This document shows positions 19,827 to 27,389 of a DNA stretch of 32,229 nucleotides, one piece after another. The stretch is from Zoogloea sp. (GTDB taxonomy: Bacteria > Pseudomonadota > Gammaproteobacteria > Burkholderiales > Rhodocyclaceae): contig NZ_JAQVCN010000059.1 of assembly GCF_028689785.1 (NCBI RefSeq), positions 1-32,229 on the forward strand. The letters run 5' to 3'. How positions within the stretch are numbered: position 1 is the stretch's first letter; each line of letters opens with the position of its first letter. The translations under genes and the position numbers were made by a program. The notes under the pieces are model-generated. The model worked only from the letters and a program-made list of their open reading frames with translations, did no database searches and was not told the origin of the DNA.

Positions 19827-21005
19827 ATGACAGATCCCGTCGTGATCGTCGCCGCCCGCCGTACCCCCATCGGCGCCTTCCAGGGCTGTCTGGCCCCCCT
19901 CAGCGCGCCCCAGCTCGCCAGCTCGGCCATCCGTGGGGCCCTCAACGGCCTCGAAGGCCTCGACCACGACGTGGACGAGGCGGTGTTCGGCTGCTGCCTG
20001 ATGGCCGGCGTCAAGCAGGCGCCGGCCCGCCAGGCGGTACTCGGCGCCGGCCTGCCGGACTCGGTGCCGGCCACCACCCTGACCAAGATGTGTGGATCGG
20101 GCATGAAGGCCACCATGCTCGTTCATGACATGTTGGTGGCCGGCAGCTGCAGCGTGGGCCTGGCAGGTGGCATGGAGTCCATGTCCAACGCCCCCTACGT
20201 GCTGACCCGCGCCCGGGGCGGCCACCGCCTGGGCCACGGCCAGGCCTTCGACCATATGTTCCTGGATGGCCTGGAGGATGCCTATGAAGGCAAGCTGATG
20301 GGTTACTTTGCCGACCTGGCGGCCGCCGAGTTCGGCATCAGCCGGGAGCGCCAGGATGCCTACGCCGCCGAGTCGGTGCGCCGGGCCCAGCACGCGGTGG
20401 CCAGCGGCGCCTTCCGCGACGAGATCGCGCCGGTGGCCATCGCCGGCCGCCAGGGCGAGCAGCGCATCAGCGACGACGAGACGCCCGGCACCTGCGACAT
20501 CGCCAAGATCCCCAGGCTCAAGCCGGCCTTCACCCAGGACGGCACCATCACCCCTGCCAACGCCTCGTCCATCTCCGATGGCGCCGCGGCCCTGGTGATG
20601 ATGCGTGAATCGGAAGCCCTGCGGCGCGGCATCACCCCCCTGGCCCGCATCCTCTCCCATGCCACCCACGCCCAGCAGCCCGGCCGCTTTCCCACGGCGC
20701 CGGCACCGGCCATCCGCCGCGCCCTCGAGCGGGCCGGCTGGGGCGTGGGCGACGTGGACCTGTTCGAGATCAACGAAGCCTTTGCCGTCGTCACCCTGCT
20801 GGCCATGGACGAACTGGGGCTGCCGGCCGAGGTGGTCAATGTGAATGGCGGCGCCTGCGCCCTGGGCCATCCGGTGGGCGCCACCGGCGCGCGCATCCTC
20901 GTCACCCTGATCCACGCCCTGCGCGCCCGCGGCCTGCGACGCGGGCTGGCCAGCCTGTGCATCGGCGGTGGCGAAGCCACGGCCATGACCATCGAAGTCC
21001 TGTGA
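19827..21005 (+). CDS. Thiolase (acetyl-CoA C-acyltransferase)
   Basis: A 392-residue cytosolic thiolase that condenses or cleaves acyl-CoA thioesters. The active-site residues are all present: nucleophilic Cys89 in KMCGSGMKA, His348 in NGGACALGHPVGATG, and Cys378 in CIGGGEATA. NEAFAVV and GGMESMSNAPY are further family blocks. The length is that of biosynthetic acetyl-CoA acetyltransferase. AGGAGA lies 5 bases before the ATG. A divergent AraC-type gene suggests inducible expression. There is no acyl-CoA dehydrogenase, phaB or phaC nearby, so it cannot be assigned to beta-oxidation or polyhydroxybutyrate synthesis from context. Confidence 0.94.
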   Translation: MTDPVVIVAARRTPIGAFQGCLAPLSAPQLASSAIRGALNGLEGLDHDVDEAVFGCCLMAGVKQAPARQAVLGAGLPDSVPATTLTKMCGSGMKATMLVHDMLVAGSCSVGLAGGMESMSNAPYVLTRARGGHRLGHGQAFDHMFLDGLEDAYEGKLMGYFADLAAAEFGISRERQDAYAAESVRRAQHAVASGAFRDEIAPVAIAGRQGEQRISDDETPGTCDIAKIPRLKPAFTQDGTITPANASSISDGAAALVMMRESEALRRGITPLARILSHATHAQQPGRFPTAPAPAIRRALERAGWGVGDVDLFEINEAFAVVTLLAMDELGLPAEVVNVNGGACALGHPVGATGARILVTLIHALRARGLRRGLASLCIGGGEATAMTIEVL

Positions 21006-21018
21006 TGGAGGCCCCTGC

Positions 21019-21120
21019 ATGACTCTCGCGCCGGGACAGCAAATGATCTGCAACACCCTGCTCGACTTCGCGCAGGCGCTCGGAACCCTTGGCAACCTGG
21101 GGATCGTCATACCTGCTTAA
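21019..21120 (+). CDS. Possible 33-residue small protein after the thiolase gene
   Basis: A short frame (ATG at 21019, TAA at 21118) encodes 33 residues beginning MTLAPGQQMICNTLLDF. It has an excellent ribosome site, GGAGG at 21007-21011, with 7-base spacing, starting just after the thiolase stop. The frame uses normal high-GC codons. I recognise no family; it could be a true small protein, the remnant of a lost gene, or a chance ORF. No conservation evidence is available here. Confidence 0.3.
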   Translation: MTLAPGQQMICNTLLDFAQALGTLGNLGIVIPA

Positions 21121-21187
21121 TGGCCGGTAAATACAGTGCGGGGCATTCTGCAACACGCCACCTGCATTCTTTTCCCGGAGCGCTCCC

Positions 21188-22336
21188 ATGAAGATCAAAG
21201 CCCTCGTCCCACTGCTGTCGCTCGCCCTCCTCCAGGCCTGTGGCGGCAGCGACAACGACAACCCCGCCTTCAAGACCCTGTCCGGCGACGCCCCGCTGGT
21301 GATCGGCCACCGGGGCTCATCGGGCACCCTGCCCGAGCACACCCTGGAGTCCTACAAGGCCGCCATCGAGCAGGGCGCCGACTACATCGAGCCCGACCTG
21401 GTGCTGACCAAGGATGGCGTCATGATCGCCCGCCACGAGCCCATGCTCGACAGCACCACCGACGTGGCCATCAAGTTCCCCGAATCCCGCAAGACCACCC
21501 GCAACGTGGATGGCGTGCCCACCACGGCCTACTTTGCGAGCGACTTCACCCTGGCCGAGATCCGCACCCTGCGCGCCGTGCAGGCCCGCGCCAACCGCTC
21601 CCAGGCCTACAACGGCCTGTTCGGCATCCCGACCCTCGACGAAGTCATTGCCCTGACCAAGACCGAAGGCACCCGGCTGGGCCGCCGCGTGGGCATCTAC
21701 CCCGAGATCAAGCACTCCACCTTCCACGCCGACGAAGTGCGCTTCGGCGCCAACGTGTTCGAGGACAAGCTGCTCACCACCCTGCACGCCGCCTACGGCA
21801 ACGTGGCCAGCGCACCGGTGTTCATCCAGTCCTTCGAGGTCAGCAACCTGCAGTACCTCAACACCAAAACCAACATCAAGCTGGTCCAGCTGATCGACGC
21901 CGACGACGTCAAGGACGACGGCAGCGTGTCGCTGGTGGCGCCTTACCACAAGCCCTACGACTTCGTGCTCAAGAACGACAGCCGCAGCTTTGCCGATCTG
22001 CTGACCGCCTCGGGCCTGGATTTCATCAAGACCTACGCCGACGCCGTGGGGCCGTGGAAGCCCTACCTGGTGAAGACCGTGAATGACAATGTCGAACGCA
22101 CCGGCGACGCCACCCTGACCATCAACGACCGCCGGGTGGACGGCAGCACCGGCGTCATCGAACTGGCCCACCAGAAGGGGCTGCTGGTCCACACCTGGAC
22201 CTTCCGTGACGACGCGAGCGGCTACGGCTTCAAGAATCCGAAGGAAGAAATGCAGTACTACATGCGCCTCGGCATCGACGGCGTGTTCACGGACTTCCCG
22301 GCCACCGGCGTAGCGGCTGTACGCGGGATGCGCTGA
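21188..22336 (+). CDS. glpQ: Glycerophosphodiester phosphodiesterase lipoprotein (GlpQ type)
   Basis: A 382-residue periplasmic enzyme that hydrolyses glycerophosphodiesters to glycerol-3-phosphate and an alcohol. The GDPD signature is clear: VIGHRGSSGTLPEHT (catalytic His41, Arg42), YIEPDLVLTKDGVMIARHEP with metal-binding Glu/Asp and the second His, and YPEIKH. The N terminus is a lipoprotein signal with lipobox LLQAC, Cys at about residue 18. GGAG is found 7 bases before the ATG. It closes the gene group and is followed by a strong hairpin terminator at 22371-22408. The long form resembles GlpQ-like periplasmic enzymes rather than the short cytosolic UgpQ. Confidence 0.93.
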   Translation: MKIKALVPLLSLALLQACGGSDNDNPAFKTLSGDAPLVIGHRGSSGTLPEHTLESYKAAIEQGADYIEPDLVLTKDGVMIARHEPMLDSTTDVAIKFPESRKTTRNVDGVPTTAYFASDFTLAEIRTLRAVQARANRSQAYNGLFGIPTLDEVIALTKTEGTRLGRRVGIYPEIKHSTFHADEVRFGANVFEDKLLTTLHAAYGNVASAPVFIQSFEVSNLQYLNTKTNIKLVQLIDADDVKDDGSVSLVAPYHKPYDFVLKNDSRSFADLLTASGLDFIKTYADAVGPWKPYLVKTVNDNVERTGDATLTINDRRVDGSTGVIELAHQKGLLVHTWTFRDDASGYGFKNPKEEMQYYMRLGIDGVFTDFPATGVAAVRGMR

Positions 22337-22370
22337 ACACCAAAAGGCATGCGCCGATATCCGGCGCATG

Positions 22371-22408
22371 GCAAAAGGCCCGATCACCTGAGTGATCGGG
22401 CCTTTTGC
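22371..22408. terminator. Strong bidirectional terminator between GDPD gene and tRNA-fMet
   Basis: A perfect 17-bp inverted repeat (GCAAAAGGCCCGATCAC, 22371-22387, and its complement 22392-22408) encloses a CTGA loop. A/T tracts at both ends of the stem give a T4 on either strand, so it can stop the GDPD transcript (+) and the tRNA transcript (-). A second perfect hairpin, CATGCGCCG / CGGCGCATG (22348-22356 / 22362-22370), sits directly upstream. Confidence 0.9.
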
Positions 22409-22415
22409 ATGAATC

Positions 22416-22492
<77 letters not shown>

Positions 22493-22572
22493 TCTGGAGG
22501 GGGCGAATAATAAGGGCAATATCCCGAAACGCCAAGCTCTTTTTGCACGGAGCCGGCTTTTTGCACCCAAAA

Positions 22573-22607
22573 GCAAGAGGGCCAACCTCATGGGCTGGCC
22601 CTCTTGC
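22573..22607 (-). terminator. Hairpin terminator downstream of tRNA-Thr
   Basis: GCAAGAGGGCCA (22573-22584) and TGGCCCTCTTGC (22596-22607) form a perfect 12-bp stem with an 11-base loop. On the minus strand the stem is followed by TTTT, and it starts 9 bases after the tRNA-Thr CCA end. It would separate tRNA-Thr from tRNA-fMet into two transcripts. Confidence 0.75.
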
Positions 22608-22616
22608 AGATCATTC

Positions 22617-22690
22617 TGGTGCCCCCTGACGGAATCGAACCGCCAACTGATGATTACAAGTCAACTGTTATACCACTTAACTAAGGGGGC
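22617..22690 (-). tRNA. tRNA-Thr (TGT)
   Basis: A 74-base tRNA with encoded CCA. Acceptor GCCCCCT/AGGGGGC pairs fully; D arm GTTA/TAAC; anticodon loop CTTGTAA gives anticodon TGT; T arm GGCGG/CCGTC with TTCGATT loop. The anticodon stem GTTGA/TCATC has one T-T opposition at the second pair, otherwise a normal cloverleaf. A TATAAT on the minus strand at 22793-22798 is a possible -10, but no good -35 is seen. Confidence 0.92.
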
Positions 22691-22835
22691 TCCGCCGGGC
22701 TGCCGGTGGTGCTGTCCGTAATGCATGCGCATGGACGGAAAAGGCTTGCCTGCACTATCCTTGACGAAGGCGCAGGCCCGAGCGAGGGCCGGATTATAAA
22801 CAAACCGACCCTTTCACGCAGCCTTCCTGACGCGC

Positions 22836-24398
22836 ATGCCCCCTGCCATCAAGCCAGACGCCCCCCTGGAGGGCCCGGAAAGCTCCGGCAAACCGCCGAT
22901 CCGCCTGCTCTTCATCGAGGATTCGGAAAACGATGTCCTGCTGATCCTGCATCACTTCCGCAATGCGGGCTATGCGCCCGTCTTCCACCGGGTGGCCTCC
23001 GCCGCCGAGATGCGCAAGGCGCTGGAGCAGGAGCGCTGGGATCTGATCCTGTGCGACCACAACCTGCCAGGCTTCAGCGCCCAGGGCGCCCTGCACCTGA
23101 CCCGCGAGCTGGCCCTTGACCTGCCCTTCATCATTGTCTCGGGCGTCATGCAGGAAGACGAGGCGATCGCCGCCATGCGTGCCGGCGCCCACGACTACCT
23201 GAGCAAGAACAAGCTTGATCGCCTGATTCCCGCCGTGGAGCGGGAGCTGCGCGAGGTGTGCAACCGCCGCGAGAAACACCGTGCCGAACACACCCTGCGC
23301 CAGAGCGAGGCGCGCCTGCGGGCGCTCACCGACAACATTCCCGGCGTGGTTTTCCAGATGGGCTACACCCCCGAGCGCACCCTGGGTTTCCAGTATCTCA
23401 GCGAGGCCGCCGCGATGCTCTTCGGCGCACCGGCCGAAGAGCTCATCGGCGGCTCGACCGGCTGGCTCACCTGGCTGCTCGACGACGACCTGCCCGGCTT
23501 CATCGACGCGGCCACCAGCTCGGCCGACAACCTGTCCACCCTCAACTGGGAGGGGCGCATCCAGCTCCCCACCGGCGAGCAAAAATGGATCAACCTGCGT
23601 AGCTCGCCACGTCTGTCCGAGTGCGGCAAGGTGGTGTGGGAAGGGGTGATGTGGAACATCACCCACAGCAAACGCGTGGAAGCCGATCTGCGGGAGTCCC
23701 GCAGCCAGCTTGCCGCGCTCTCCAACCACCTGCAGCGCATCAAGGAAGACGAGCGGGAACGCATCGCCCGAGATGTGCACGATGTGCTTGGCGGCACCCT
23801 GGTTGCCATGAAGTTCGAGATGTCCCTGCTCGAATCCAAGCTCGACACCCAGCTCGCCCAGGCTCGGGAACGGGCGCGCAACGTGGGACGCATGGTGGAT
23901 GACGCCATCGCCACCGTCGGCCGCGTGACCCGCGAGTTGCGCCCCGGCATCCTCAAGGATTTCGGCCTCGCCGCGGCAATCGAAAGCCAGGGGGAGGACT
24001 TCGCCCAGCGCACCGGCATCACTTGTAACATTCTCTGCACCGATCACGACCTCGACCCGGACTACGATACGGCCCTGGCCCTGTTTCGCATCTTTCAGGA
24101 AGCCCTGACCAACGTCAGCAAGCACGCCCGGGCAAGCGAAGTGAATGTGCGGCTGATGCAGGAGGGCGACGAGGTGGTGCTGGAGATCGCCGACGATGGC
24201 TGCGGCCTGGCCGCCGCCGACCTGCAGAAACCCCGCTCCTTCGGCCTCCGGGGCATCCGGGAGCGGATGAGCAGTCTGAGCGGACGGCTGGAGCTGATCC
24301 CGGTTGAGCCCCACGGCACCCAGCTCGTGCTGTACGCCCCGCTCCTGCCAGCCCCGGCCGAAGAGCCGCAGAACAACAACAGGAGTACCCCACGATGA
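22836..24398 (+). CDS. Cytosolic sensor kinase: receiver, PAS, HisKA_3/HATPase (NarX/DegS type)
   Basis: A 520-residue soluble histidine kinase with no membrane segment. Order: receiver (about 20-140; phosphoacceptor Asp74 in LILCDHNLPGF, YLSKNKL near its end), PAS (about 160-290), then a HisKA_3 dimerisation domain with His315 in ERIARDVHDVLGG, and an HATPase domain (FQEALTNVSKHA, IADDGCGL, GLRGIRERM). HisKA_3 kinases pair with NarL/FixJ-type regulators, and one follows with a 4-base ATGA overlap. The N-terminal receiver suggests the kinase is itself an output of an upstream phosphorelay. The ATG at 22836 has no good ribosome site, and a slightly different start is possible. Confidence 0.93.
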   Translation: MPPAIKPDAPLEGPESSGKPPIRLLFIEDSENDVLLILHHFRNAGYAPVFHRVASAAEMRKALEQERWDLILCDHNLPGFSAQGALHLTRELALDLPFIIVSGVMQEDEAIAAMRAGAHDYLSKNKLDRLIPAVERELREVCNRREKHRAEHTLRQSEARLRALTDNIPGVVFQMGYTPERTLGFQYLSEAAAMLFGAPAEELIGGSTGWLTWLLDDDLPGFIDAATSSADNLSTLNWEGRIQLPTGEQKWINLRSSPRLSECGKVVWEGVMWNITHSKRVEADLRESRSQLAALSNHLQRIKEDERERIARDVHDVLGGTLVAMKFEMSLLESKLDTQLAQARERARNVGRMVDDAIATVGRVTRELRPGILKDFGLAAAIESQGEDFAQRTGITCNILCTDHDLDPDYDTALALFRIFQEALTNVSKHARASEVNVRLMQEGDEVVLEIADDGCGLAAADLQKPRSFGLRGIRERMSSLSGRLELIPVEPHGTQLVLYAPLLPAPAEEPQNNNRSTPR

Positions 24399-25036
24399 GC
24401 AAGCCGATTCGCGTCCTGATCGCCGACGACCACGCCATCGTCAGGCAGGGCCTGCGCCAGATCCTCTCCGACACCCCCGACCTCACTGTTTCCGGCGAGG
24501 CAGAGAACGGCGTCCAGGCGGTGCAGATGGTGCGCAACGGCGAGTGGGATGTGGTGCTGATGGATGTCTCCATGCCCGACCGCAACGGCATCGACGCTCT
24601 CAAGCTGATCAAGAAGGAGTTTCCGCGCCTGCCGGTGCTGATCCTCAGCATGTACCCCGAAGAACAATACGCCATCCGTGCCCTCAAGGCCGGCGCAGCG
24701 GGCTACCTTACCAAACAGAGCGCCCCCGACCTGCTCGTTACCGCCATCCGCCAGGTGGCCAGCGGCAAGAAATACGTCAGTCCCTCTCTGGCCGAGGAAC
24801 TGGCCAACGCCATCGGGGAAGACTCCGAGCGCCCGGCCCACGAAAAGCTCTCCGACCGGGAATACCAGACCCTGTGCATGATCGCCTCCGGCAAGACGCC
24901 CACCGAGATTGCCGAGGCCCTGAACCTGAGCGTCAAGACCGTCAGCGTGTATCGCGCCCGCCTGCTTGAAAAGATGCACCTGCGCAACAACGCCGAACTG
25001 ACCCACTACGGCCTCAAGCACGGCCTCGCCGAGTAG
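24395..25036 (+). CDS. NarL/FixJ-family response regulator
   Basis: A 213-residue DNA-binding regulator. Receiver at 1-125 (VLIADDHAIVRQGL, phosphoacceptor Asp57 in VVLMDVSMPD, Lys in YLTKQS) and a LuxR-type helix-turn-helix at about 145-205 (LSDREYQTLCMIASGKT, EIAEALNLSVKTVSVYRAR). It overlaps the kinase gene by ATGA and has CAGGAG upstream of the ATG, so the pair is translationally coupled and surely cognate. It is of the UvrY/GacA and NarL type; its target genes cannot be told from the sequence. Confidence 0.95.
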   Translation: MSKPIRVLIADDHAIVRQGLRQILSDTPDLTVSGEAENGVQAVQMVRNGEWDVVLMDVSMPDRNGIDALKLIKKEFPRLPVLILSMYPEEQYAIRALKAGAAGYLTKQSAPDLLVTAIRQVASGKKYVSPSLAEELANAIGEDSERPAHEKLSDREYQTLCMIASGKTPTEIAEALNLSVKTVSVYRARLLEKMHLRNNAELTHYGLKHGLAE

Positions 25037-25216
25037 GCCGGGCCGCAAGCCCCCACATCGGCAGCTCTTCCGCCGGCAATGCGCGCCAGCGCAGTTTTTC
25101 GGCCTTGCGTCGCAGCAGGGCTCAAGCCCGGGGCCGAATCGCCGATATCCAAAAAGATTTCCCCAGAAACCGTTGTTTGTGAGCCTGCAAAGCAGCATTT
25201 CACAGCAGGACGCCGG

Positions 25217-27007
25217 ATGATTCAACGCTTCCCTGCCCCGCGCCGACCCAAAATGACCGACACCAGCCAACCTTCGGAAGTCGCACGTGAAACCCTGCGC
25301 CAGCTCGCGCTGCGGCGGATCGCTCCGACACCGGACAATTACCGTGCGCTCTACCACGAGATCGCCGGATCGGTGGCCGAAGACGTCTTTCCTGAACGTG
25401 CGCTCAAGCTGATCGCTGCAGCCCTGCCCCGCAACAACCACGAATCCCTGCGCCTCCTCCGCGACTTTGAAAGTGCTGTTGCCCAATCCGACTGGGCTGC
25501 ACTGCGCAGCGTGCTCGCAGACGGCTTCACCCGCGACGAGCAGTTCGATCTCAACTGGGGCACCGTGCTGCGCGACCTGATTGCCGAATGGGACAGACGC
25601 CAGACCACGCTGACCCAGGCCCGCAAACGGGACATGCTCGACCGCGTTCTCAGCGCCTCCGGCAGCAACCCCGAGAAGCTCCACGAACGCCTGCAGGGCC
25701 TCCTCCGCGCCTGGTCCCGCAACGACGAGGAGGAGCTCCCTGGCAACGCGCCCGCAACAGCCCTGGCCGAAACCACCGAGACCACCGAGACCAGCCCGGC
25801 CACCAGCACCGCCAGCACCGACCGGGCTTTTGCCGACATGCTGGCCACACTGCTGGCCAGCCTCGCCGCCCAGATCCGGGCCAGCGAGCCCGAACTTGCC
25901 GGCGAAGCCGACGCCCTCGCCGAGGCGATCCGCTCCAGCCCCATGCCCGCCCCCCTGCGCGAGCGCCTCGACCGCCTGCGCGCCAGCCTCGACTGGGCCG
26001 CGGAAGACCAGCACGCCGTGCGCGAGGCCTTGCAGCGGGTGCTCCACCTGATCCTCGAGAACATCAGCGAACTCGTGGTAGACGACCGCTGGCTGCACGG
26101 CCAGATCGTCCTGATGGGCGAGATGTTCGACCACCCTCTGGACGTACGCATTCTCGGCGAACTCGAGAACCGCCTGCGCGACGTGATCAGCCGTCAAGGG
26201 GCCATCAAGTCCGAACTCAGCAATGCCCAGGCCCGCCTGAAGGAGATGCTGGCCCGCTTCGTCGATCGCCTCGGTGACTTCTCCGAATCCACCGGCGAGT
26301 ACCACGACAAGATCGAGAAATGCGCCGAGCGCATCGTTGGCGCCGCCGACATTACCGAGCTGACCGACGTGATCGCAGAAGTCATGCGCGAGACCCGCAC
26401 GGTGCAGGAGTCGACCCGACGCTCCCGCGAACAGCTCCACGAACTGCAGACCCGGGTTCACGACGCCAACAGCGAGATCAGCAGGCTGCAATTCGAACTT
26501 GAGCAGACCAGCGAACTGATCCGTCACGATCCCCTCACCGGCGTTCTCAACCGCAAGGGGCTGGACGAAGCCCTGTCCCGCGAGACCGCACTGGCCCGGC
26601 GCCGCGGCACCGGCCTGTGTCTCGGCCTGCTCGACGTGGACAACTTCAAGCAGATCAATGACAACCACGGTCACCAGACTGGCGACGAAGCCCTCCAGCA
26701 CCTGGTCGAAGTCGTCCGCGACAACGTCCGGCCCCAAGACTCGGTAGCCCGCTACGGCGGCGAGGAGTTCGTCATCCTGCTTCCCGACACCAGCCTCGAC
26801 AGCGCCATAGCCACCCTGGTGCGGCTCCAGCGCGCACTCACCAAGCGCTTCTTCATGGCTCGCCAACAAAAGCTGCTGATCACCTTCAGCGCAGGCGTAG
26901 CCGAGTTGCGTGACAACGAGACCCCGGAAGATGCCATCGACCGGGCCGACAAGGCCATGTATATCGCCAAGCGCTCAGGCAAGAACCGGGTCATCGCCGC
27001 CCCCTGA
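25217..27007 (+). CDS. Diguanylate cyclase (GGDEF) with long helical N-terminal region
   Basis: A 596-residue cytosolic protein that should make c-di-GMP from two GTP. The C-terminal GGDEF domain (about 430-595) opens with HDPLTGVLNRKGLDEAL and contains the active-site GGEEF at 514-518; an inhibitory I-site RPQD at 505-508 sits five residues before it, so product feedback is likely. The N-terminal 420 residues are alpha-helical, begin with ARETLRQLALRRIAPTPDNYRAL (a motif common in betaproteobacterial GGDEF proteins) and include a Thr/Glu/Ser-rich linker near 25760-25815. I chose the ATG at 25217 for its AGGA ribosome site; ATG 25253 is a close alternative, and the extension to 25079 looks non-coding. 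Confidence 0.9.
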   Translation: MIQRFPAPRRPKMTDTSQPSEVARETLRQLALRRIAPTPDNYRALYHEIAGSVAEDVFPERALKLIAAALPRNNHESLRLLRDFESAVAQSDWAALRSVLADGFTRDEQFDLNWGTVLRDLIAEWDRRQTTLTQARKRDMLDRVLSASGSNPEKLHERLQGLLRAWSRNDEEELPGNAPATALAETTETTETSPATSTASTDRAFADMLATLLASLAAQIRASEPELAGEADALAEAIRSSPMPAPLRERLDRLRASLDWAAEDQHAVREALQRVLHLILENISELVVDDRWLHGQIVLMGEMFDHPLDVRILGELENRLRDVISRQGAIKSELSNAQARLKEMLARFVDRLGDFSESTGEYHDKIEKCAERIVGAADITELTDVIAEVMRETRTVQESTRRSREQLHELQTRVHDANSEISRLQFELEQTSELIRHDPLTGVLNRKGLDEALSRETALARRRGTGLCLGLLDVDNFKQINDNHGHQTGDEALQHLVEVVRDNVRPQDSVARYGGEEFVILLPDTSLDSAIATLVRLQRALTKRFFMARQQKLLITFSAGVAELRDNETPEDAIDRADKAMYIAKRSGKNRVIAAP

Positions 27008-27044
27008 ACAGCACCGGCCCAGGCGGCCCTGCTTATGCTAAATT

Positions 27045-27073
27045 CGTATCGATATGGCATACACATCGATACG
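27045..27073 (+). promoter_or_regulatory. Inverted repeat around the start codon of the proline-rich protein gene
   Basis: CGTATCGAT (27045-27053) and ATCGATACG (27065-27073) form a perfect 9-bp inverted repeat with an 11-base spacer. The spacer begins with the ATG of the next gene (27054). It could be a protein-binding operator or an mRNA hairpin exposing or blocking the start codon. No Shine-Dalgarno sequence is visible upstream. Confidence 0.45.
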
Positions 27074-27389
27074 GACAGGTCTCTTCCTGCTCATTCTTTC
27101 CGCGGCCACCGCGCTGCAAGCCGAGCCCCTCGGGCGACTCTTCTTCAGCCCGGCCGAACGCCGCCCTGCCCCCCCCCCCCCCCCCCCCGCCCTGCCACCG
27201 CAACCACCTCCACGGCTTGACGGCATCATCACCCGCAGCGCCGGCGCACCCACCCTGTTTCTCGACGGCCAGACCGCCGCAGCCCGACCCGACCAGGTGC
27301 GCATCGAGGATGCAAGCGCCCTGGTGCGAAGCCCCGACGGGCGCCAGCACCGCCTACGAGTAGGCATACCGCCGCGTGACGCACCGTGA
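27054..27389 (+). CDS. Small exported proline-rich protein with C20 tract, first gene of the pilin-like operon
   Basis: A 111-residue protein with a Sec signal peptide (GLFLLILSAATALQAEP, cleavage near residue 23-24), a short LGRLFFSPAERR segment, a proline run encoded partly by 20 consecutive C, and a C-terminal domain (PTLFLDGQTAAARPDQVR) of about 55 residues. I recognise no named family. The stop overlaps the next gene as GTGA, so translation is coupled to the pilin-like gene. The ATG sits in the loop of a 9-bp inverted repeat. A one-base gain in the C run would stop translation at 27218; a one-base loss would end it at 27361 in another frame. It may be a periplasmic or surface partner of the pilin-like proteins. 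Confidence 0.7.
   Translation: MAYTSIRTGLFLLILSAATALQAEPLGRLFFSPAERRPAPPPPPPALPPQPPPRLDGIITRSAGAPTLFLDGQTAAARPDQVRIEDASALVRSPDGRQHRLRVGIPPRDAP
27169..27188 (+). repeat. Homopolymeric tract of 20 C inside a coding region
   Basis: Twenty uninterrupted C bases encode six Pro codons and the flanking base of an Ala codon. Tracts of this length are prone to slipped-strand mispairing, and in other bacteria poly-C/G tracts switch surface genes on and off. The same tract is also error-prone in sequencing, so its exact length is uncertain. Confidence 0.95.

Noticed and set aside
22794-24314. 506-codon open frame on the minus strand
   Set aside because: Complementary to the receiver-PAS-HisKA_3 kinase gene; no recognisable domain.
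24095-26869. 924-codon open frame on the minus strand
   Set aside because: It lies antisense to the kinase, NarL-type regulator and GGDEF genes, whose motifs are complete. Its protein is Gly/Ala/Val/His-rich with no family features, a typical shadow of GC-rich codon bias.
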